Below are positions 23,652-32,898 of a stretch of DNA of 64,000 bases, in pieces. Origin of the DNA: Burkholderia diffusa (GTDB lineage Bacteria > Pseudomonadota > Gammaproteobacteria > Burkholderiales > Burkholderiaceae); the NCBI RefSeq assembly GCF_902499115.1, contig NZ_CABVPN010000012.1:124001-188000 (forward strand). The letters run 5' to 3'. Position 1 is the first letter of the stretch; each line of letters opens with the position of its first letter. The position numbers were made by a program, and so were the translations under genes. The notes under the pieces were generated by a model. The model made no database searches. It was given only the letters and a program-made list of their open reading frames with translations, and was not told the origin of the DNA.

Positions 23652-23999
23652 ATGAACCCTGCCGCGGCCTGCCCGCAGCGCGCGATGCAGGACACAGACC
23701 CGGACGGCGCGCTACCCCTGTGCGTGGACTACGGTCACGAATGGGCGGCCGGCGGCACCGGCACCGAATCCACTGACGAATCGGTCGAGCTGGCGGTCAA
23801 GGACATGAACGCCATCGTGCCGTCGGACGGCGATTCGGTCGTGCTGATCAAGGACTTGCGCGTGAAGGGTTCGTCGATCACGCTGGAGACGGGCACTGAG
23901 GACAAGGGCATCCGCCTCGTCGGCGGAGATCGCGAAGTCGATTGCAAGACCGACATGGGCGGCTTACTGCTCAACGCGTGCTGTCTCAAGAAAATGTGA
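23652..23999 (+). CDS. PhnA-like protein with a broken zinc ribbon (block A)
   Basis: A 115-aa PhnA-family protein (name from a phosphonate operon; function unclear). The C-terminal PhnA domain is intact: GDSVVLIKDLRVKGSS, IRLVGGDREVDCKTDMGG, KK at the end. The N-terminal zinc ribbon is damaged. Where copy B has CPQC...CADC, this copy has CPQR...CVDY, so two of four zinc ligands are lost and the site should not bind zinc normally. The start is placed by alignment with copy B; a longer in-frame extension from 23544 crosses the promoter. It may be a decaying duplicate or one freed from metal binding. Confidence 0.75.
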   Translation: MNPAAACPQRAMQDTDPDGALPLCVDYGHEWAAGGTGTESTDESVELAVKDMNAIVPSDGDSVVLIKDLRVKGSSITLETGTEDKGIRLVGGDREVDCKTDMGGLLLNACCLKKM

Positions 24000-24093
24000 C
24001 GTCGTGCGTCCACCGACGGCGAACCCGCTTGTCGTTGCTGTTCGCTGCAGGCGCCACCCCCACCTACAACTTGACTACCCGGATCGATCGAGC

Positions 24094-24930
24094 ATGGAGC
24101 ATGACCGAACATCCTACGATGCGTTCGTCGAATTTCTGTCGACCCCGCTGCATGACGGACGGCCGTACGTTTTGGAGACGCAGCACGCAATCTCGCTGCA
24201 CTTCGATCACCAGGCTACCCAAAGCTTCATGTCGCTGCGCACGCCCGACAAACTGGCGCTCGGCTATACGCGAACCATGATGGGTTGTCTGCTGCTGCAC
24301 CCGGCCGCCGGACATATGTGCATGATCGGGCTCGGGGGCGGCTCCTTGGCAAAGTACTGCTATCGGCATCTGCCCTGCGTGACCATCGACGCGGTCGAAA
24401 TCAATCCGGAAGTGATCGCACTACGCGACGTGTTCAGGATTCCGGCAGACGACGCTCGATTCAAGGTGATCTGTGCAGATGGCGCGGAGTACGTGACACG
24501 GGAGGATGTCCACACCGACGTGATCCTGCTGGATGCCTTCGTCGCGGAAGGCATGCCGAGCCGGTGTGCGGATATCGCGTTCTTTACCGCCTGTCGCGAG
24601 CGATTGAGCGATTCCGGAGTGCTCGCGATCAATCTGGCGGACGACGACCCGTCGCTGCCCGCTCACATCGAGCGCCTGGGCTCCGTGTTCGGCCCTTCGT
24701 ATGCGGTTGTCCGATGCGACGACGACAGCAATTTCGTCGCCTTCGCCTGGAAAGGGTCGCTTCGTTTGCCATCGAGGCAAGTTCTGTTCGAACGCGCGCT
24801 CTCGTTCGCGTTTGCCGGCGAACTCAAGCTGTCGTCAACCGCTCGGCGCATGAAAGAGGGAGAACGCCTCGATCCAAAGCGGTTGACCTGGCATGCGCAG
24901 GGGCATGCACACTGGGAAATCGACGCCTAG
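24094..24930 (+). CDS. Spermidine-synthase-like methyltransferase-fold protein, copy A
   Basis: A 278-aa protein of the SpeE-like Rossmann family, the same length as copy B at 34610. The nucleotide/SAM-binding loop is MIGLGGGSLAKYCYR, the acidic end of strand 2 is IDAVEINPEV, and the catalytic-region motif is DVILLDAF. Members of this subgroup often lack clear polyamine-binding residues and are annotated as fused-domain transferases, so I do not claim spermidine synthesis. It follows the PhnA-like gene by 94 bp on the same strand, the same pairing as in block B, which suggests a shared transcript and role. Confidence 0.8.
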   Translation: MEHDRTSYDAFVEFLSTPLHDGRPYVLETQHAISLHFDHQATQSFMSLRTPDKLALGYTRTMMGCLLLHPAAGHMCMIGLGGGSLAKYCYRHLPCVTIDAVEINPEVIALRDVFRIPADDARFKVICADGAEYVTREDVHTDVILLDAFVAEGMPSRCADIAFFTACRERLSDSGVLAINLADDDPSLPAHIERLGSVFGPSYAVVRCDDDSNFVAFAWKGSLRLPSRQVLFERALSFAFAGELKLSSTARRMKEGERLDPKRLTWHAQGHAHWEIDA

Positions 24931-24943
24931 ACGGCTTGCGAGC

Positions 24944-25141
24944 TCAGCCCGCGCTTCGCTTCACCCGCTTGCCGAGCGCGCTCTTCGTCCTGTAGCTCAC
25001 GCCGTGTTGCTCGAGATACTCGCGGATCAACTGCCGCACGACTTGCGACGGCGTCAGGTCCTGCTCCGCGCAGAGCATGTCGAACGCTTCTTTCTTGGCG
25101 GGATCGATCAGGATGGTCAAGCGTGCGGTTTTCGTTTCCAT
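24944..25141 (-). CDS. Ribbon-helix-helix-like small DNA-binding protein, copy A
   Basis: A 65-aa protein that reads as a CopG/Arc ribbon-helix-helix: a strand TARLTILIDP, helix KKEAFDMLCAEQ, then LTPSQVVRQLIREYL. The tail is very basic. It is about 80% identical to the protein at 34389. Its promoter holds ATTATAAT at 25174-25181. RHH proteins commonly act as repressors or antitoxins; no toxin partner is adjacent, so a local regulator of the mirrored blocks is plausible but unproved. Confidence 0.75.
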   Translation of the reverse strand: METKTARLTILIDPAKKEAFDMLCAEQDLTPSQVVRQLIREYLEQHGVSYRTKSALGKRVKRSAG

Positions 25142-25250
25142 TGCAGGATAGAGTCGGCAAATATGCTAATCGAATTATAATGCACCGGCCCTTGCCTACA
25201 GCACCGGAGAACATGCGGCACACGCGTGTTGATCCGGCTCGGCGACCGGC

Positions 25251-26018
25251 TCACGACCTGCGGTCAAGTCGATAGAGATATTCAAGCACGTCGTCGACAA
25301 CGGGTACGATCGCCAGCGTGACGAGCGCTGCGGCAAGCGGCACGGTCGACACGTAGCCGACATGCTTGAAGCCGATTGCGCCGGCCAGCCCGCCGACAAA
25401 AAACGACGCCAGCATCGTTCCGTGAATCCTGAGCTTCGCGCGGTTTGCGATCACCGCATGCGCGTGCATGTCTGCATTCGAGCGATTCCAGTAAAAGAGT
25501 TTGCCAAGCTCGATACCGAGGTCCGTCACGATGCCCGTCATGTGCGTCGTGCGGATTTCCGCCCCCGACAGCTTTGTGATCATCGCGTTTTGCAGCCCCA
25601 TGATGAAGCACAGCAAGATGACCGTGACCGGCATGAAGAACGCTTCCCACAGCGCGAGATGGCTGCCGAGCAGCCCGAACAGGAGCAGCAGCGCGGCCTC
25701 CACCAGCAACGGCAGTACATACTGACTCTGCAGGCCGCGGCGGCGCCCCCAGTTGACGAGCACCGCCGAGCAGCCGGCGCCAACCAGAAACGACACGAGC
25801 GAACCAACCCCGGCCAGCACAAGCCGGACGTCGCCAAGCGCCGTCTGATCCGCAATCGCCGACACGATCCCGCTCATGTGGGACGTGTATTGCTTGACCG
25901 CGAGGAAACCGCCGGCATTGGTTGCTCCGGCAACAAAGGCAAGCGAAAACCCGAGCTGGCGGTTCGCGGCCGCGCTACGGTGTTTTCCCGTCAGGCCTCG
26001 GAAGTACTGCGCAGGCAT
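25251..26018 (-). CDS. YoaK/DUF1275-family membrane protein
   Basis: A 255-aa inner-membrane protein with six or so hydrophobic segments. Family signatures are GATNAGGFLAVKQYTSHMSG near the N-terminus, a central FIMGLQNAMITKLSGAEIRTTHMTGI, and a C-terminal helix ending before VVDD. The family is widespread and its function is unknown; transport is commonly supposed. The ATG at 26018 has a GAGGGAAG ribosome site; upstream ATGs in frame lack one. It is transcribed away from the hyf operon, and the 19-bp dyad at 26134 lies between the two, so both could be controlled from it. Confidence 0.82.
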   Translation of the reverse strand: MPAQYFRGLTGKHRSAAANRQLGFSLAFVAGATNAGGFLAVKQYTSHMSGIVSAIADQTALGDVRLVLAGVGSLVSFLVGAGCSAVLVNWGRRRGLQSQYVLPLLVEAALLLLFGLLGSHLALWEAFFMPVTVILLCFIMGLQNAMITKLSGAEIRTTHMTGIVTDLGIELGKLFYWNRSNADMHAHAVIANRAKLRIHGTMLASFFVGGLAGAIGFKHVGYVSTVPLAAALVTLAIVPVVDDVLEYLYRLDRRS

Positions 26019-26133
26019 AGGATCTTCCCTCATTCGCCCGGATCGGGGGGACAACGACGCCCTGGGCGGAACCCGGAGCGCCGCGACAAACCGCCACGCG
26101 CGCCCGTTCCATCCGAGGATTCATGAGACTTTA

Positions 26134-26152
26134 ATGATAACGACATTATCAT
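26134..26152. promoter_or_regulatory. 19-bp operator-like dyad upstream of the hyf operon
   Basis: ATGATAA-CGACA-TTATCAT is a perfect inverted repeat with a 5-bp spacer, 114 bp before the hyfB start and 116 bp before the divergent DUF1275 start. The same arms and spacer length recur at 34241-34259. The dyad suggests a dimeric repressor or activator; it is not an FNR box (TTGAT-N4-ATCAA). Regulator unknown. Confidence 0.7.
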
Positions 26153-26265
26153 ACCTTGTTATCGGGATTGGCCTTTCGGTGTCATAATGCGGGCAGGAAT
26201 ACGTCGCGGGAGATGCGGCCATTCCAACCACGTCGTCCAACCCGAGCGTACTGGAGACATTCCGG

Positions 26266-28272
26266 ATGGCACCCATGCCGGTCGTCCATTTCGTCCTGCT
26301 GGCCGTGGCCGCGTGGCTCGCGGTCGGCACGCTGGGGCTCGGGGCGCTGCGTCGCACGCGACTGGTGGCCCACGGCCTCTTTCCGCTCGGCGCGTTGGTC
26401 GGACTGCTCGCCGGCGCGGCGGGCGTCGCCGGCATCTTTGCCGAACCGTCTGTGGCGGTGCTGCCGATCGGGCTTCCCGGCCTGCCCTTTCATCTGCGTC
26501 TCGATCGCTTGTCCGGCTATTTCCTGTTCGTGCTCGGCCTCGTCAGCACGGGGATCGGCGCCTTTTCAGCCGGCTATTTCCGCAAGGGTGAAGGATCCGC
26601 GCCCGGGTTGATCTGCTTCGAATACCACGTCTGCGTCGCAAGCATCGCACTGGTGTTGATCGCAGACGACGCATACGTTTTCATGGTCGCCTGGGAGACG
26701 CTGACGCTATCCGCGACGTTTCTCGTGATGACCAACCACCGGATCGGCGAGATCCGCCGGGCGGGATATCTGTATTTTCTGATCTCGCACGTCGGCGCGC
26801 TCGCGCTGCTGCTCTGCTTCGGCATTCTGCAGGCGCGCACCGGCAACTACACCTTCGCCAACCTGCGCGCGCAGTCGCTTGATACCTTCTCCGCGTCGTT
26901 CGCCTTCCTGTTCGCACTTGTCGGGTTCGGCGCGAAGGCAGGGATCTTCCCGCTGCACGTGTGGCTGCCGGAGGCCCATCCCGCGGCACCGTCGCCGGTT
27001 TCGGCGCTCCTCAGTGGATTCGTGCTGAAAGTCGGCCTGTATGGCCTGCTGCGCACCCTGTTCGACCTGTTGCACGTGCAGATCGCATGGTGGGGCGTGC
27101 TGCTCCTCGTGCTGGGCATCAGCACCGCGCTGCTGGGGGTGGTGTTCAGCACCATCCAGACCGACATGAAGCGCTTGCTCGCCTATTCGTCGATCGACAA
27201 CGTCGGCCTGATGATCGTCGCACTCGGTCTTGCCGTGCTGTTTCGCGCATACGGGATGCCGAGCCTGTCCGCGCTCGCACTGACCGCGATGCTCTACCAG
27301 ATCGTCGCGCATGCCGCATTCAAGAGCTTGCTGTTCCTGGGTACGGGCGCCGTCCTCCACGCCACCGGCGAGCGCAACCTCGGCAAGCTCGGCGGACTGA
27401 TTCGCTTCATGCCCTGGACCGCATGGGCGGTGCTCGCGGGTGTCGCGGCAAGCGCGGGCTTGCCGCCGCTCAGCGGTTTCGCGGCCGAATGGCTGTTGCT
27501 GCAGAGTTTCCTGTTCGCGCCAGGCTTGCCGGATTCGGTGCTCGCCATGACGGTGCCGATCGCCGCCGCGCTGATCGCCATGTCGGCCGCACTGGCCGGC
27601 TACACGATGGTCAAGTTCTTCGGCATCGTGTTCCTCGGGCAACCGAGAGAAGCGAAGCTGAACCGCGCCCGCGATGCGAACACGTGGGAACGGCTGGCGT
27701 TCTGCTGGTTCGCGACCGCCAGCGTGCTGCTCGGGCTGATGCCAGCGCAGTTCGTCAAGCTGCTGGATCGCGTCACGCATACGCTGGTCGGCGCCGGCGT
27801 CGGCGCGGAAAATCACGGCTGGCTGCTCTTCGCGCCCGTGTCGGCCGCTCGCGCGAGCTACATGCCGGCTGCTTTCATGTTGTTCTTCATCGCATGCTGC
27901 GGACTCGCGTGGGTGCTGGTGCGGCGTTTTTATCACGGCCGGCTGCGACGCGCGGCGCCGTGGGGCTGCGGCTTCCCGTTCACGACCGCGCGAATGCAGG
28001 ATACGGCGGAAGGATTCGGGCAGCCGATCCGCGAAATCTTCGCCCCGCTGCTGCACATCGAACGGCAATTGCCATCGCCATTCGACGCACAGCCGACCTA
28101 CCGGGTGTCGGTGACCGATCGCACCTGGTCCGCGCTCTACTTGCGCATCGCGGCACTGACGCAACGCACCGCTGATTTGGTGGGCCGCCTGCAGACGGGC
28201 AAGATCGCGGTTTACCTGACATACAGTTTCGTCGTGCTGATCGTGCTTCTGATGCTGGTGAGACGATGGTAA
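26266..28272 (+). CDS. hyfB: Hyf-like complex membrane subunit HyfB (NuoL/M-type antiporter family)
   Basis: A 668-aa multi-pass protein of the proton-conducting membrane transporter family shared by complex I and group 4 hydrogenases. The conserved Glu of the ion path is in VAWETLTLSATFLVM, and the HVWLPEAHPAAPSPVSALLSG motif with its Lys/His helix marks the NuoL/M/N core. The C-terminal extension past residue 500 is characteristic of HyfB/HycC. It should pump H+ or Na+ when electrons pass through the soluble arm. First gene of a six-gene operon whose reading frames touch or overlap; it overlaps hyfC by 7 nt. GGAGA precedes the start. Confidence 0.88.
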   Translation: MAPMPVVHFVLLAVAAWLAVGTLGLGALRRTRLVAHGLFPLGALVGLLAGAAGVAGIFAEPSVAVLPIGLPGLPFHLRLDRLSGYFLFVLGLVSTGIGAFSAGYFRKGEGSAPGLICFEYHVCVASIALVLIADDAYVFMVAWETLTLSATFLVMTNHRIGEIRRAGYLYFLISHVGALALLLCFGILQARTGNYTFANLRAQSLDTFSASFAFLFALVGFGAKAGIFPLHVWLPEAHPAAPSPVSALLSGFVLKVGLYGLLRTLFDLLHVQIAWWGVLLLVLGISTALLGVVFSTIQTDMKRLLAYSSIDNVGLMIVALGLAVLFRAYGMPSLSALALTAMLYQIVAHAAFKSLLFLGTGAVLHATGERNLGKLGGLIRFMPWTAWAVLAGVAASAGLPPLSGFAAEWLLLQSFLFAPGLPDSVLAMTVPIAAALIAMSAALAGYTMVKFFGIVFLGQPREAKLNRARDANTWERLAFCWFATASVLLGLMPAQFVKLLDRVTHTLVGAGVGAENHGWLLFAPVSAARASYMPAAFMLFFIACCGLAWVLVRRFYHGRLRRAAPWGCGFPFTTARMQDTAEGFGQPIREIFAPLLHIERQLPSPFDAQPTYRVSVTDRTWSALYLRIAALTQRTADLVGRLQTGKIAVYLTYSFVVLIVLLMLVRRW

Positions 28273-29216
28273 CCCTGTCCGGCGTCATCTCGCAGACTCT
28301 CGAAATCGTGATAGCGATCGCGGCCGCGCCGTTGCTCACGGGCTGGGTCAACCAATGCCGCGCCTGGCTTCAGAACCGGCGTGCGCCGTCCATCTGGCAA
28401 CCGTACCGGATGCTGCACAAGCTGTTCAACAAGGAATCGGTCATCGCGCACGGCGCAAGCGCCGTGTTCCGCGGCGCGCCCTATGTCGTCTGGGCCGCCA
28501 TGACGCTCGCGTGCGCGATCGTGCCAACCCTGTCGACGGAGTTGCCGCTCTCGCCCGCCGCCGATGCAATCGCGCTCGTCGGCCTGTTTGCGCTCGCGCG
28601 CGTCACGCTGTCGCTCGCGGCGATGGACGTCGGCACGGCGTTCGGCACGCTCGGCGCGCGCCGCGAAATGCTGATCGGCTTCCTCGCGGAGCCGGCACTG
28701 CTGATGGTGCTCCTGTCGGCCTCGCTGATTACGCAGTCGACGCTGCTGACGAGCATCGTCTCGACACTCGGCCGCGGTGAGCTCACGATCTATCCGAGCC
28801 TGGCGTTCGCCGGCATCGCGTTCACACTGGTCGCGCTGGCCGAAAATGCGCGGCTGCCGGTCGACAATCCGACCACTCACCTCGAGCTCACGATGATCCA
28901 CGAGGCGCTGATCCTTGAATATTCGGGACGGCACCTTGCCTTGATGGAGTGGGCGGCAAGCCTCAAGCTGTTCGCGTATTCGTGCATCGGTCTCGCGTTG
29001 TTCGTGCCGTGGGGCATCGCGAATGCGGGCGATCCGGTTGCGCTGCTGCTGGCCGTGCCAGTGCTCTTCGTCAAACTGGCGGCAGGCGGCGTCACGCTCG
29101 CCGTGGTCGAAACGGCCAACGCGAAGATGCGCATCTTCCGGGTACCGGAATTCCTGGCGACCGCCTTCCTGCTGGCCGTGATCGGCATGCTCGTCCATCT
29201 GCTGCTGGGAGCATGA
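28266..29216 (+). CDS. hyfC: Hyf-like complex membrane subunit HyfC (NuoH-like)
   Basis: A 316-aa NuoH/HycD/HyfC homologue with about eight membrane segments. It anchors the soluble arm to the membrane. The diagnostic acidic loop LPVDNPTTHLELTMIHEAL is present, with the conserved charged residues needed for coupling. RMLHKLFNKESV near residue 45 matches the cytosolic loop of the family (YR-L-KLF-KE). It overlaps hyfB by 7 nt and abuts hyfE with the stop and start side by side. Confidence 0.9.
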   Translation: MVTLSGVISQTLEIVIAIAAAPLLTGWVNQCRAWLQNRRAPSIWQPYRMLHKLFNKESVIAHGASAVFRGAPYVVWAAMTLACAIVPTLSTELPLSPAADAIALVGLFALARVTLSLAAMDVGTAFGTLGARREMLIGFLAEPALLMVLLSASLITQSTLLTSIVSTLGRGELTIYPSLAFAGIAFTLVALAENARLPVDNPTTHLELTMIHEALILEYSGRHLALMEWAASLKLFAYSCIGLALFVPWGIANAGDPVALLLAVPVLFVKLAAGGVTLAVVETANAKMRIFRVPEFLATAFLLAVIGMLVHLLLGA

Positions 29217-29876
29217 ATGCACGCCTACGCGACACAACTGATCAATTTCCTCGCGGCCGTGCTGCTGATGCTGTCGTTCGCGATGCTGAGCCAGCGCAGG
29301 ATCCTGTCCCTGATCCATCTCTATACGCTGCAGGGTGTCGCGCTCGTGTCGGCGAACCTGATCCTCGGCTTCGTCACGGACGACGTGCACGTCTACGTGT
29401 CGGCCGGACTGACGCTCGTGCTGAAGGTCGGCGTGATCCCGTGGTTCCTGTATCGGCTCGTTCGCAGGCTCGACGTCAAGACCGACGTCGAGCCGCTCAT
29501 CAATATCCCGACCACGCTGCTGATCGGCATCGTGCTCGTCATCATCGCGTTCAATGTCGCGGCGCCGATCAGCCAGCTCGCGACATCGGTCGCACGCGGC
29601 ACGCTCGGCATTGCGCTCGCATGCGTGCTGCTGTCGTTCATGGCGATGATCACGCGCGCGAAGGCCATTCCTCAGGTGATCGGCTTCCTGTCGATGGAAA
29701 ACGGGCTGTTCTTCGCGGCGGCTGCCGCGACCAACGGCATGCCGATGATCGTCGAGCTCGGCATCGGGCTCGACGTGCTGATCGGCATCCTGATCCTGGG
29801 CATCTTCATGTTCCAGATTCGCGAGCAGTTCGACAGCCTGGACATCCATCACCTCGAGAAACTCAAAGATGAATGA
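29217..29876 (+). CDS. hyfE: Hyf-like complex membrane subunit HyfE (NuoK-like)
   Basis: A 219-aa membrane protein with about seven hydrophobic segments, matching HyfE, which carries a NuoK-like core. Conserved pieces include LQGVALVSANLILGF, a central PTTLLIGIVLVIIAFNV and IPQVIGFLSMENGLFF, where the Glu of the MENG motif aligns with the proton-path Glu of NuoK. It starts directly after the hyfC stop and overlaps hyfF by 8 nt. Homologues exist only in the Hyf/Ehr branch, not in HycE-type complexes. Confidence 0.88.
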   Translation: MHAYATQLINFLAAVLLMLSFAMLSQRRILSLIHLYTLQGVALVSANLILGFVTDDVHVYVSAGLTLVLKVGVIPWFLYRLVRRLDVKTDVEPLINIPTTLLIGIVLVIIAFNVAAPISQLATSVARGTLGIALACVLLSFMAMITRAKAIPQVIGFLSMENGLFFAAAAATNGMPMIVELGIGLDVLIGILILGIFMFQIREQFDSLDIHHLEKLKDE

Positions 29877-31332
29877 CGCCCACGTCGTGCTCGCCGTGCT
29901 CGGCCTGCCGCTCGCGGGAGCAGCGTGCCTTGCCTGCGTGCGGCCGAGCCGGGTCGCGCGCCATCTGAACATCGGCTTCAGCTTCCTGACGTTCGCAGCA
30001 ACGCTGGTGCTTGCCGCGCGCACCGTCGAGTACGGTCCGTCGTTCGCATTCGGACGCGCGTTTTTCGTCGATCCGCTCAATGTCTATCTCGTGGCGCTCA
30101 CGGCGTTCGTCGGCTGGACGACATCGCTGTTTTCCCGGCCCTATATGCAGATCGAGGAAGCCCGCGGCAGGATGACCGCCGCGCGCATGCGGCTCTATCA
30201 CAGCATGTATCAGCTCTTCATGTTCGCGATGCTGCTCGCGCTGCTGACCGACAACGTCGGCGTGCTGTGGGTCGCGATGGAAGCCGCAACGCTCGCCACC
30301 GTGTTGCTCGTCAGTGTCTACCGCACCGCCGCGAGCCTCGAAGCCGCATGGAAATACTTCATCCTGTGCGGCGTCGGCATCGCCCAGGCGCTGTTCGGCA
30401 CGATCCTGCTGTATCTTGCCGCGAGCCGGCAACTGACCGACGGCGACGCGCTGCTGTGGACGAGCCTGGCCGCGATCAGGACACAACTCGATCCGACGAT
30501 CATGTCGATCGCCTTCGTGTTTCTGCTGGTCGGCTACGGCACCAAGGTCGGCCTCGTGCCGATGCATAGCTGGCTGCCGGACGCGCACGCCGAAGGTCCG
30601 ACGCCGATTTCGGCGGTGCTGTCAGGCCTGCTGCTGAATGTCGCGCTGTATGCGGTGCTGCGCTGCAAGGTGCTGGCCGACGGCGCGCTCGGCAACGGCC
30701 TGCCGGGGCGATTGCTGGTCGGGTTCGGGCTCGCGTCGGTCCTGATCGCGTCGTTCTCGCTGTTCCGGCAGAAGGACGTGAAGCGCCTGTTCTCGTACTC
30801 GTCGATCGAGCATATGGGCTTGATGACGTTCGCGTTCGGGCTCGGCGGCCCGATCGCGACGTTCGCCGGATTGCTGCACATGACGGTCCATTCCCTCGTC
30901 AAGTCGGCGATCTTCTTCGCGGTCGGTCATGCCGCGCAAAAGGCCGGCACGCAGGCGATCGACGGCATTCGCGGGCTGCTGCAGGTCAGCCCGACGGTCG
31001 GCTGGGCATTGATGCTTGGCGCGCTTGCCATTCTCGGGCTGCCGCCGTTCGGCGTGTTCGCAAGCGAATTCCTGATCCTGACGACAGCGATGAACGTGCT
31101 CCCGTGGACCGCGCCGTTGCTGCTGCTCGGGCTCGCCGTCGCGTTCGCGGCGATCTTCGCGCGCGTGCAGCGGATGGTGTTCGGCGAAACGACGACGGCG
31201 ACGCCGCTCGAACACCGGCCGGCGCTGCTGCCGGTGTTCGTGCATCTGGGGCTCGGCCTGATGCTGGGTCTGTACGTGCCGCCCTACCTGGCGATGTGGT
31301 ACCGTCAGGCGGCAACGATGCTGGCAGGATAA
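29869..31332 (+). CDS. hyfF: Hyf-like complex membrane subunit HyfF (NuoN/M-like antiporter family)
   Basis: A 487-aa second antiporter-like subunit. The Glu of the ion path is in VAMEAATLATVLLVS and the core motif is MHSWLPDAHAEGPTPISAVLSG. FSYSSIEHMGLMTFAFG is the typical segment with a conserved His. The pair HyfB and HyfF gives the complex two potential ion channels. Overlaps hyfE by 8 nt and is 3 nt from hyfG. Confidence 0.9.
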   Translation: MNDAHVVLAVLGLPLAGAACLACVRPSRVARHLNIGFSFLTFAATLVLAARTVEYGPSFAFGRAFFVDPLNVYLVALTAFVGWTTSLFSRPYMQIEEARGRMTAARMRLYHSMYQLFMFAMLLALLTDNVGVLWVAMEAATLATVLLVSVYRTAASLEAAWKYFILCGVGIAQALFGTILLYLAASRQLTDGDALLWTSLAAIRTQLDPTIMSIAFVFLLVGYGTKVGLVPMHSWLPDAHAEGPTPISAVLSGLLLNVALYAVLRCKVLADGALGNGLPGRLLVGFGLASVLIASFSLFRQKDVKRLFSYSSIEHMGLMTFAFGLGGPIATFAGLLHMTVHSLVKSAIFFAVGHAAQKAGTQAIDGIRGLLQVSPTVGWALMLGALAILGLPPFGVFASEFLILTTAMNVLPWTAPLLLLGLAVAFAAIFARVQRMVFGETTTATPLEHRPALLPVFVHLGLGLMLGLYVPPYLAMWYRQAATMLAG

Positions 31333-31335
31333 GCG

Positions 31336-32898
31336 ATGCGACTCGACTTGATTCAGGCGGACGGCTCGACTCGCCTCGGGCACGAAGCAGGCCAGGTGCC
31401 GGCTACCGTGGTTGACGTCGACGAAGCGCGATGGCGCGACATCGCGCATGCCGCGCGGACGGACCGTAGCCGGCTCGTTGCGATGTGGGGCACCGAAACG
31501 CCCGAGCGCGAATTTTCAGTCAACGCGGCTTACGAATGCGACGACGGCGTCCTGTGGGTGCGTCTCGCGACAGGGCCGGAACCGCGGGCCGACGGCGACT
31601 ATCCCGATCTCGCGGGCGTATTTCCCGCCGCAACGCGCATGCAGCGCGCAATTTTCGACCTGACCGGCCTGCGCGAGCGCAACACGCGCGACACGCGCCC
31701 GTGGCTCAATCACGGTAACTGGCCGGGCAACTACTTTCCGCTGCAAAAGCGTGCAACCGGAATCGAGCGATTCGAATCGAACGAAGCGGATTACCCGTTC
31801 GTGCAGGTTGTCGGCGACGGCGTGCACGAGATTGCCGTCGGGCCGATTCACGCCGGCATCATCGAGCCGGGCCATTTCCGGTTTTCGGTCGTCGGAGAGA
31901 AGGTGCTGCGGCTCGAGGAGCGGCTCGGCTATGTGCATCGCGGCGTCGAACGGCTGTTCGAACGGACGGCCGCGTCGAACGGCCATCGCGTTGCGGGCCG
32001 GGTCGCCGGCGATTCGACCGTTGCGTTCTCGTGGGCCTATTGCATGGCACTCGAGCAGGCGTGCGGCACAGCCGTGCCGGCGCGTGCGCTGGTTCTGCGC
32101 GCACTCCTGCTCGAGCGCGAGCGCATCGCCAATCACCTCGGCGACCTCGGCGCGCTCGGCAACGACGCCGGATTCGCGTTCGGTCTCGCACAGTTCTCGC
32201 GGCTCAAGGAGAACTGGGTACGAACCAACGGCGGAATCTTCGGGCATCGATACCTGATGGATCGAATCGTGCCGGGCGGGCTGGCCGTCGACATTCATCC
32301 CGAGGACGCGGCGACCCTCACCGAACAGTGCGAACGCATCGCGCGCGAAGTACACGTGATGCGGAAGATCTACGAGGAGCAGTCCGGGCTGCAAGACCGG
32401 TTTCTCGGCACCGGCCGATTGAATGCCGACGTCGTCGCGCATTTCGGCGTGCGCGGCATGGCCGCCCGCGCCAGCGGCCAGACATTCGACGTGCGCGCGA
32501 ACCTGCGGCCGGCCCCCTACGGCGATCTGGCCGTCAAGGCGGCAAGCGACCCGCGCGGCGACGTCGCCGCGCGGGTCGCCGTGCGGTTTGCCGAAATCGA
32601 CGAATCGCTGCGTCTGATGGGCGAACTGCTGGCGAATCTTCCGGAAGGGCCGATCGCCGTCGGCGTCACGCCCGCGGCGGCGCCATCCCGGGGAATCGGC
32701 TGGGTGGAGGGCTGGCGCGGCGACGTATTCGTCGCGCTCGAGATGGCATCAGGCGATGCCATCGCGCGATGCCATTGCCACGATCCGTCATGGCAGAACT
32801 GGCCGGCGCTCGAGCACGCGATCATTGGCAACATCGTTCCCGATTTCCCGCTGATCAACAAATCGTTCAATCTGAACTACGCGGGGCACGATCTCTGA
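31336..32898 (+). CDS. hyfG: Hyf-like large subunit (NuoC-NuoD type) lacking both NiFe-binding CxxC motifs
   Basis: A 520-aa fusion of a NuoC-like N-terminal domain (about 1-130) and a NuoD/hydrogenase large-subunit domain (about 165-520). RLGYVHRGVERLFER and the ERERIANHLGDLG block mark the family. In active [NiFe] hydrogenases nickel is held by an N-terminal RxCGxC and a C-terminal DPCxxC. Here the first reads RVAGDS (Arg222-Ser227; both Cys replaced by Ala and Ser) and the C-terminus reads FNLNYAGHDL (Asn514 and Gly517 in place of Cys). It also ends without the cleavable tail seen in many hydrogenases. The subunit cannot hold a NiFe centre; it fits the Ehr (energy-converting hydrogenase-related) class, whose electron partner is unknown. 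Confidence 0.9.
   Translation: MRLDLIQADGSTRLGHEAGQVPATVVDVDEARWRDIAHAARTDRSRLVAMWGTETPEREFSVNAAYECDDGVLWVRLATGPEPRADGDYPDLAGVFPAATRMQRAIFDLTGLRERNTRDTRPWLNHGNWPGNYFPLQKRATGIERFESNEADYPFVQVVGDGVHEIAVGPIHAGIIEPGHFRFSVVGEKVLRLEERLGYVHRGVERLFERTAASNGHRVAGRVAGDSTVAFSWAYCMALEQACGTAVPARALVLRALLLERERIANHLGDLGALGNDAGFAFGLAQFSRLKENWVRTNGGIFGHRYLMDRIVPGGLAVDIHPEDAATLTEQCERIAREVHVMRKIYEEQSGLQDRFLGTGRLNADVVAHFGVRGMAARASGQTFDVRANLRPAPYGDLAVKAASDPRGDVAARVAVRFAEIDESLRLMGELLANLPEGPIAVGVTPAAAPSRGIGWVEGWRGDVFVALEMASGDAIARCHCHDPSWQNWPALEHAIIGNIVPDFPLINKSFNLNYAGHDL

Larger units (their letters stand above)
22488..25182. repeat. Mirrored paralogous block A
   Basis: Gene order from the outside in: 73-aa gene, HPr-like remnant, thioredoxin-fold gene, PhnA-like gene, spermidine-synthase-like gene, RHH-like gene. 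Block B repeats it in the opposite orientation. Protein identity of about 65-80% marks an old duplication. Confidence 0.75.

Noticed and set aside
24094..24930. True spermidine synthase
   Set aside because: Only the Rossmann-fold motifs match; putrescine and decarboxy-SAM contacts cannot be confirmed, and the paired PhnA gene gives no polyamine context.
26134..26152. FNR/Anr box for the hyf operon
   Set aside because: FNR sites are TTGAT-N4-ATCAA; the arms here are ATGATAA/TTATCAT with a 5-bp spacer, so another regulator is needed.
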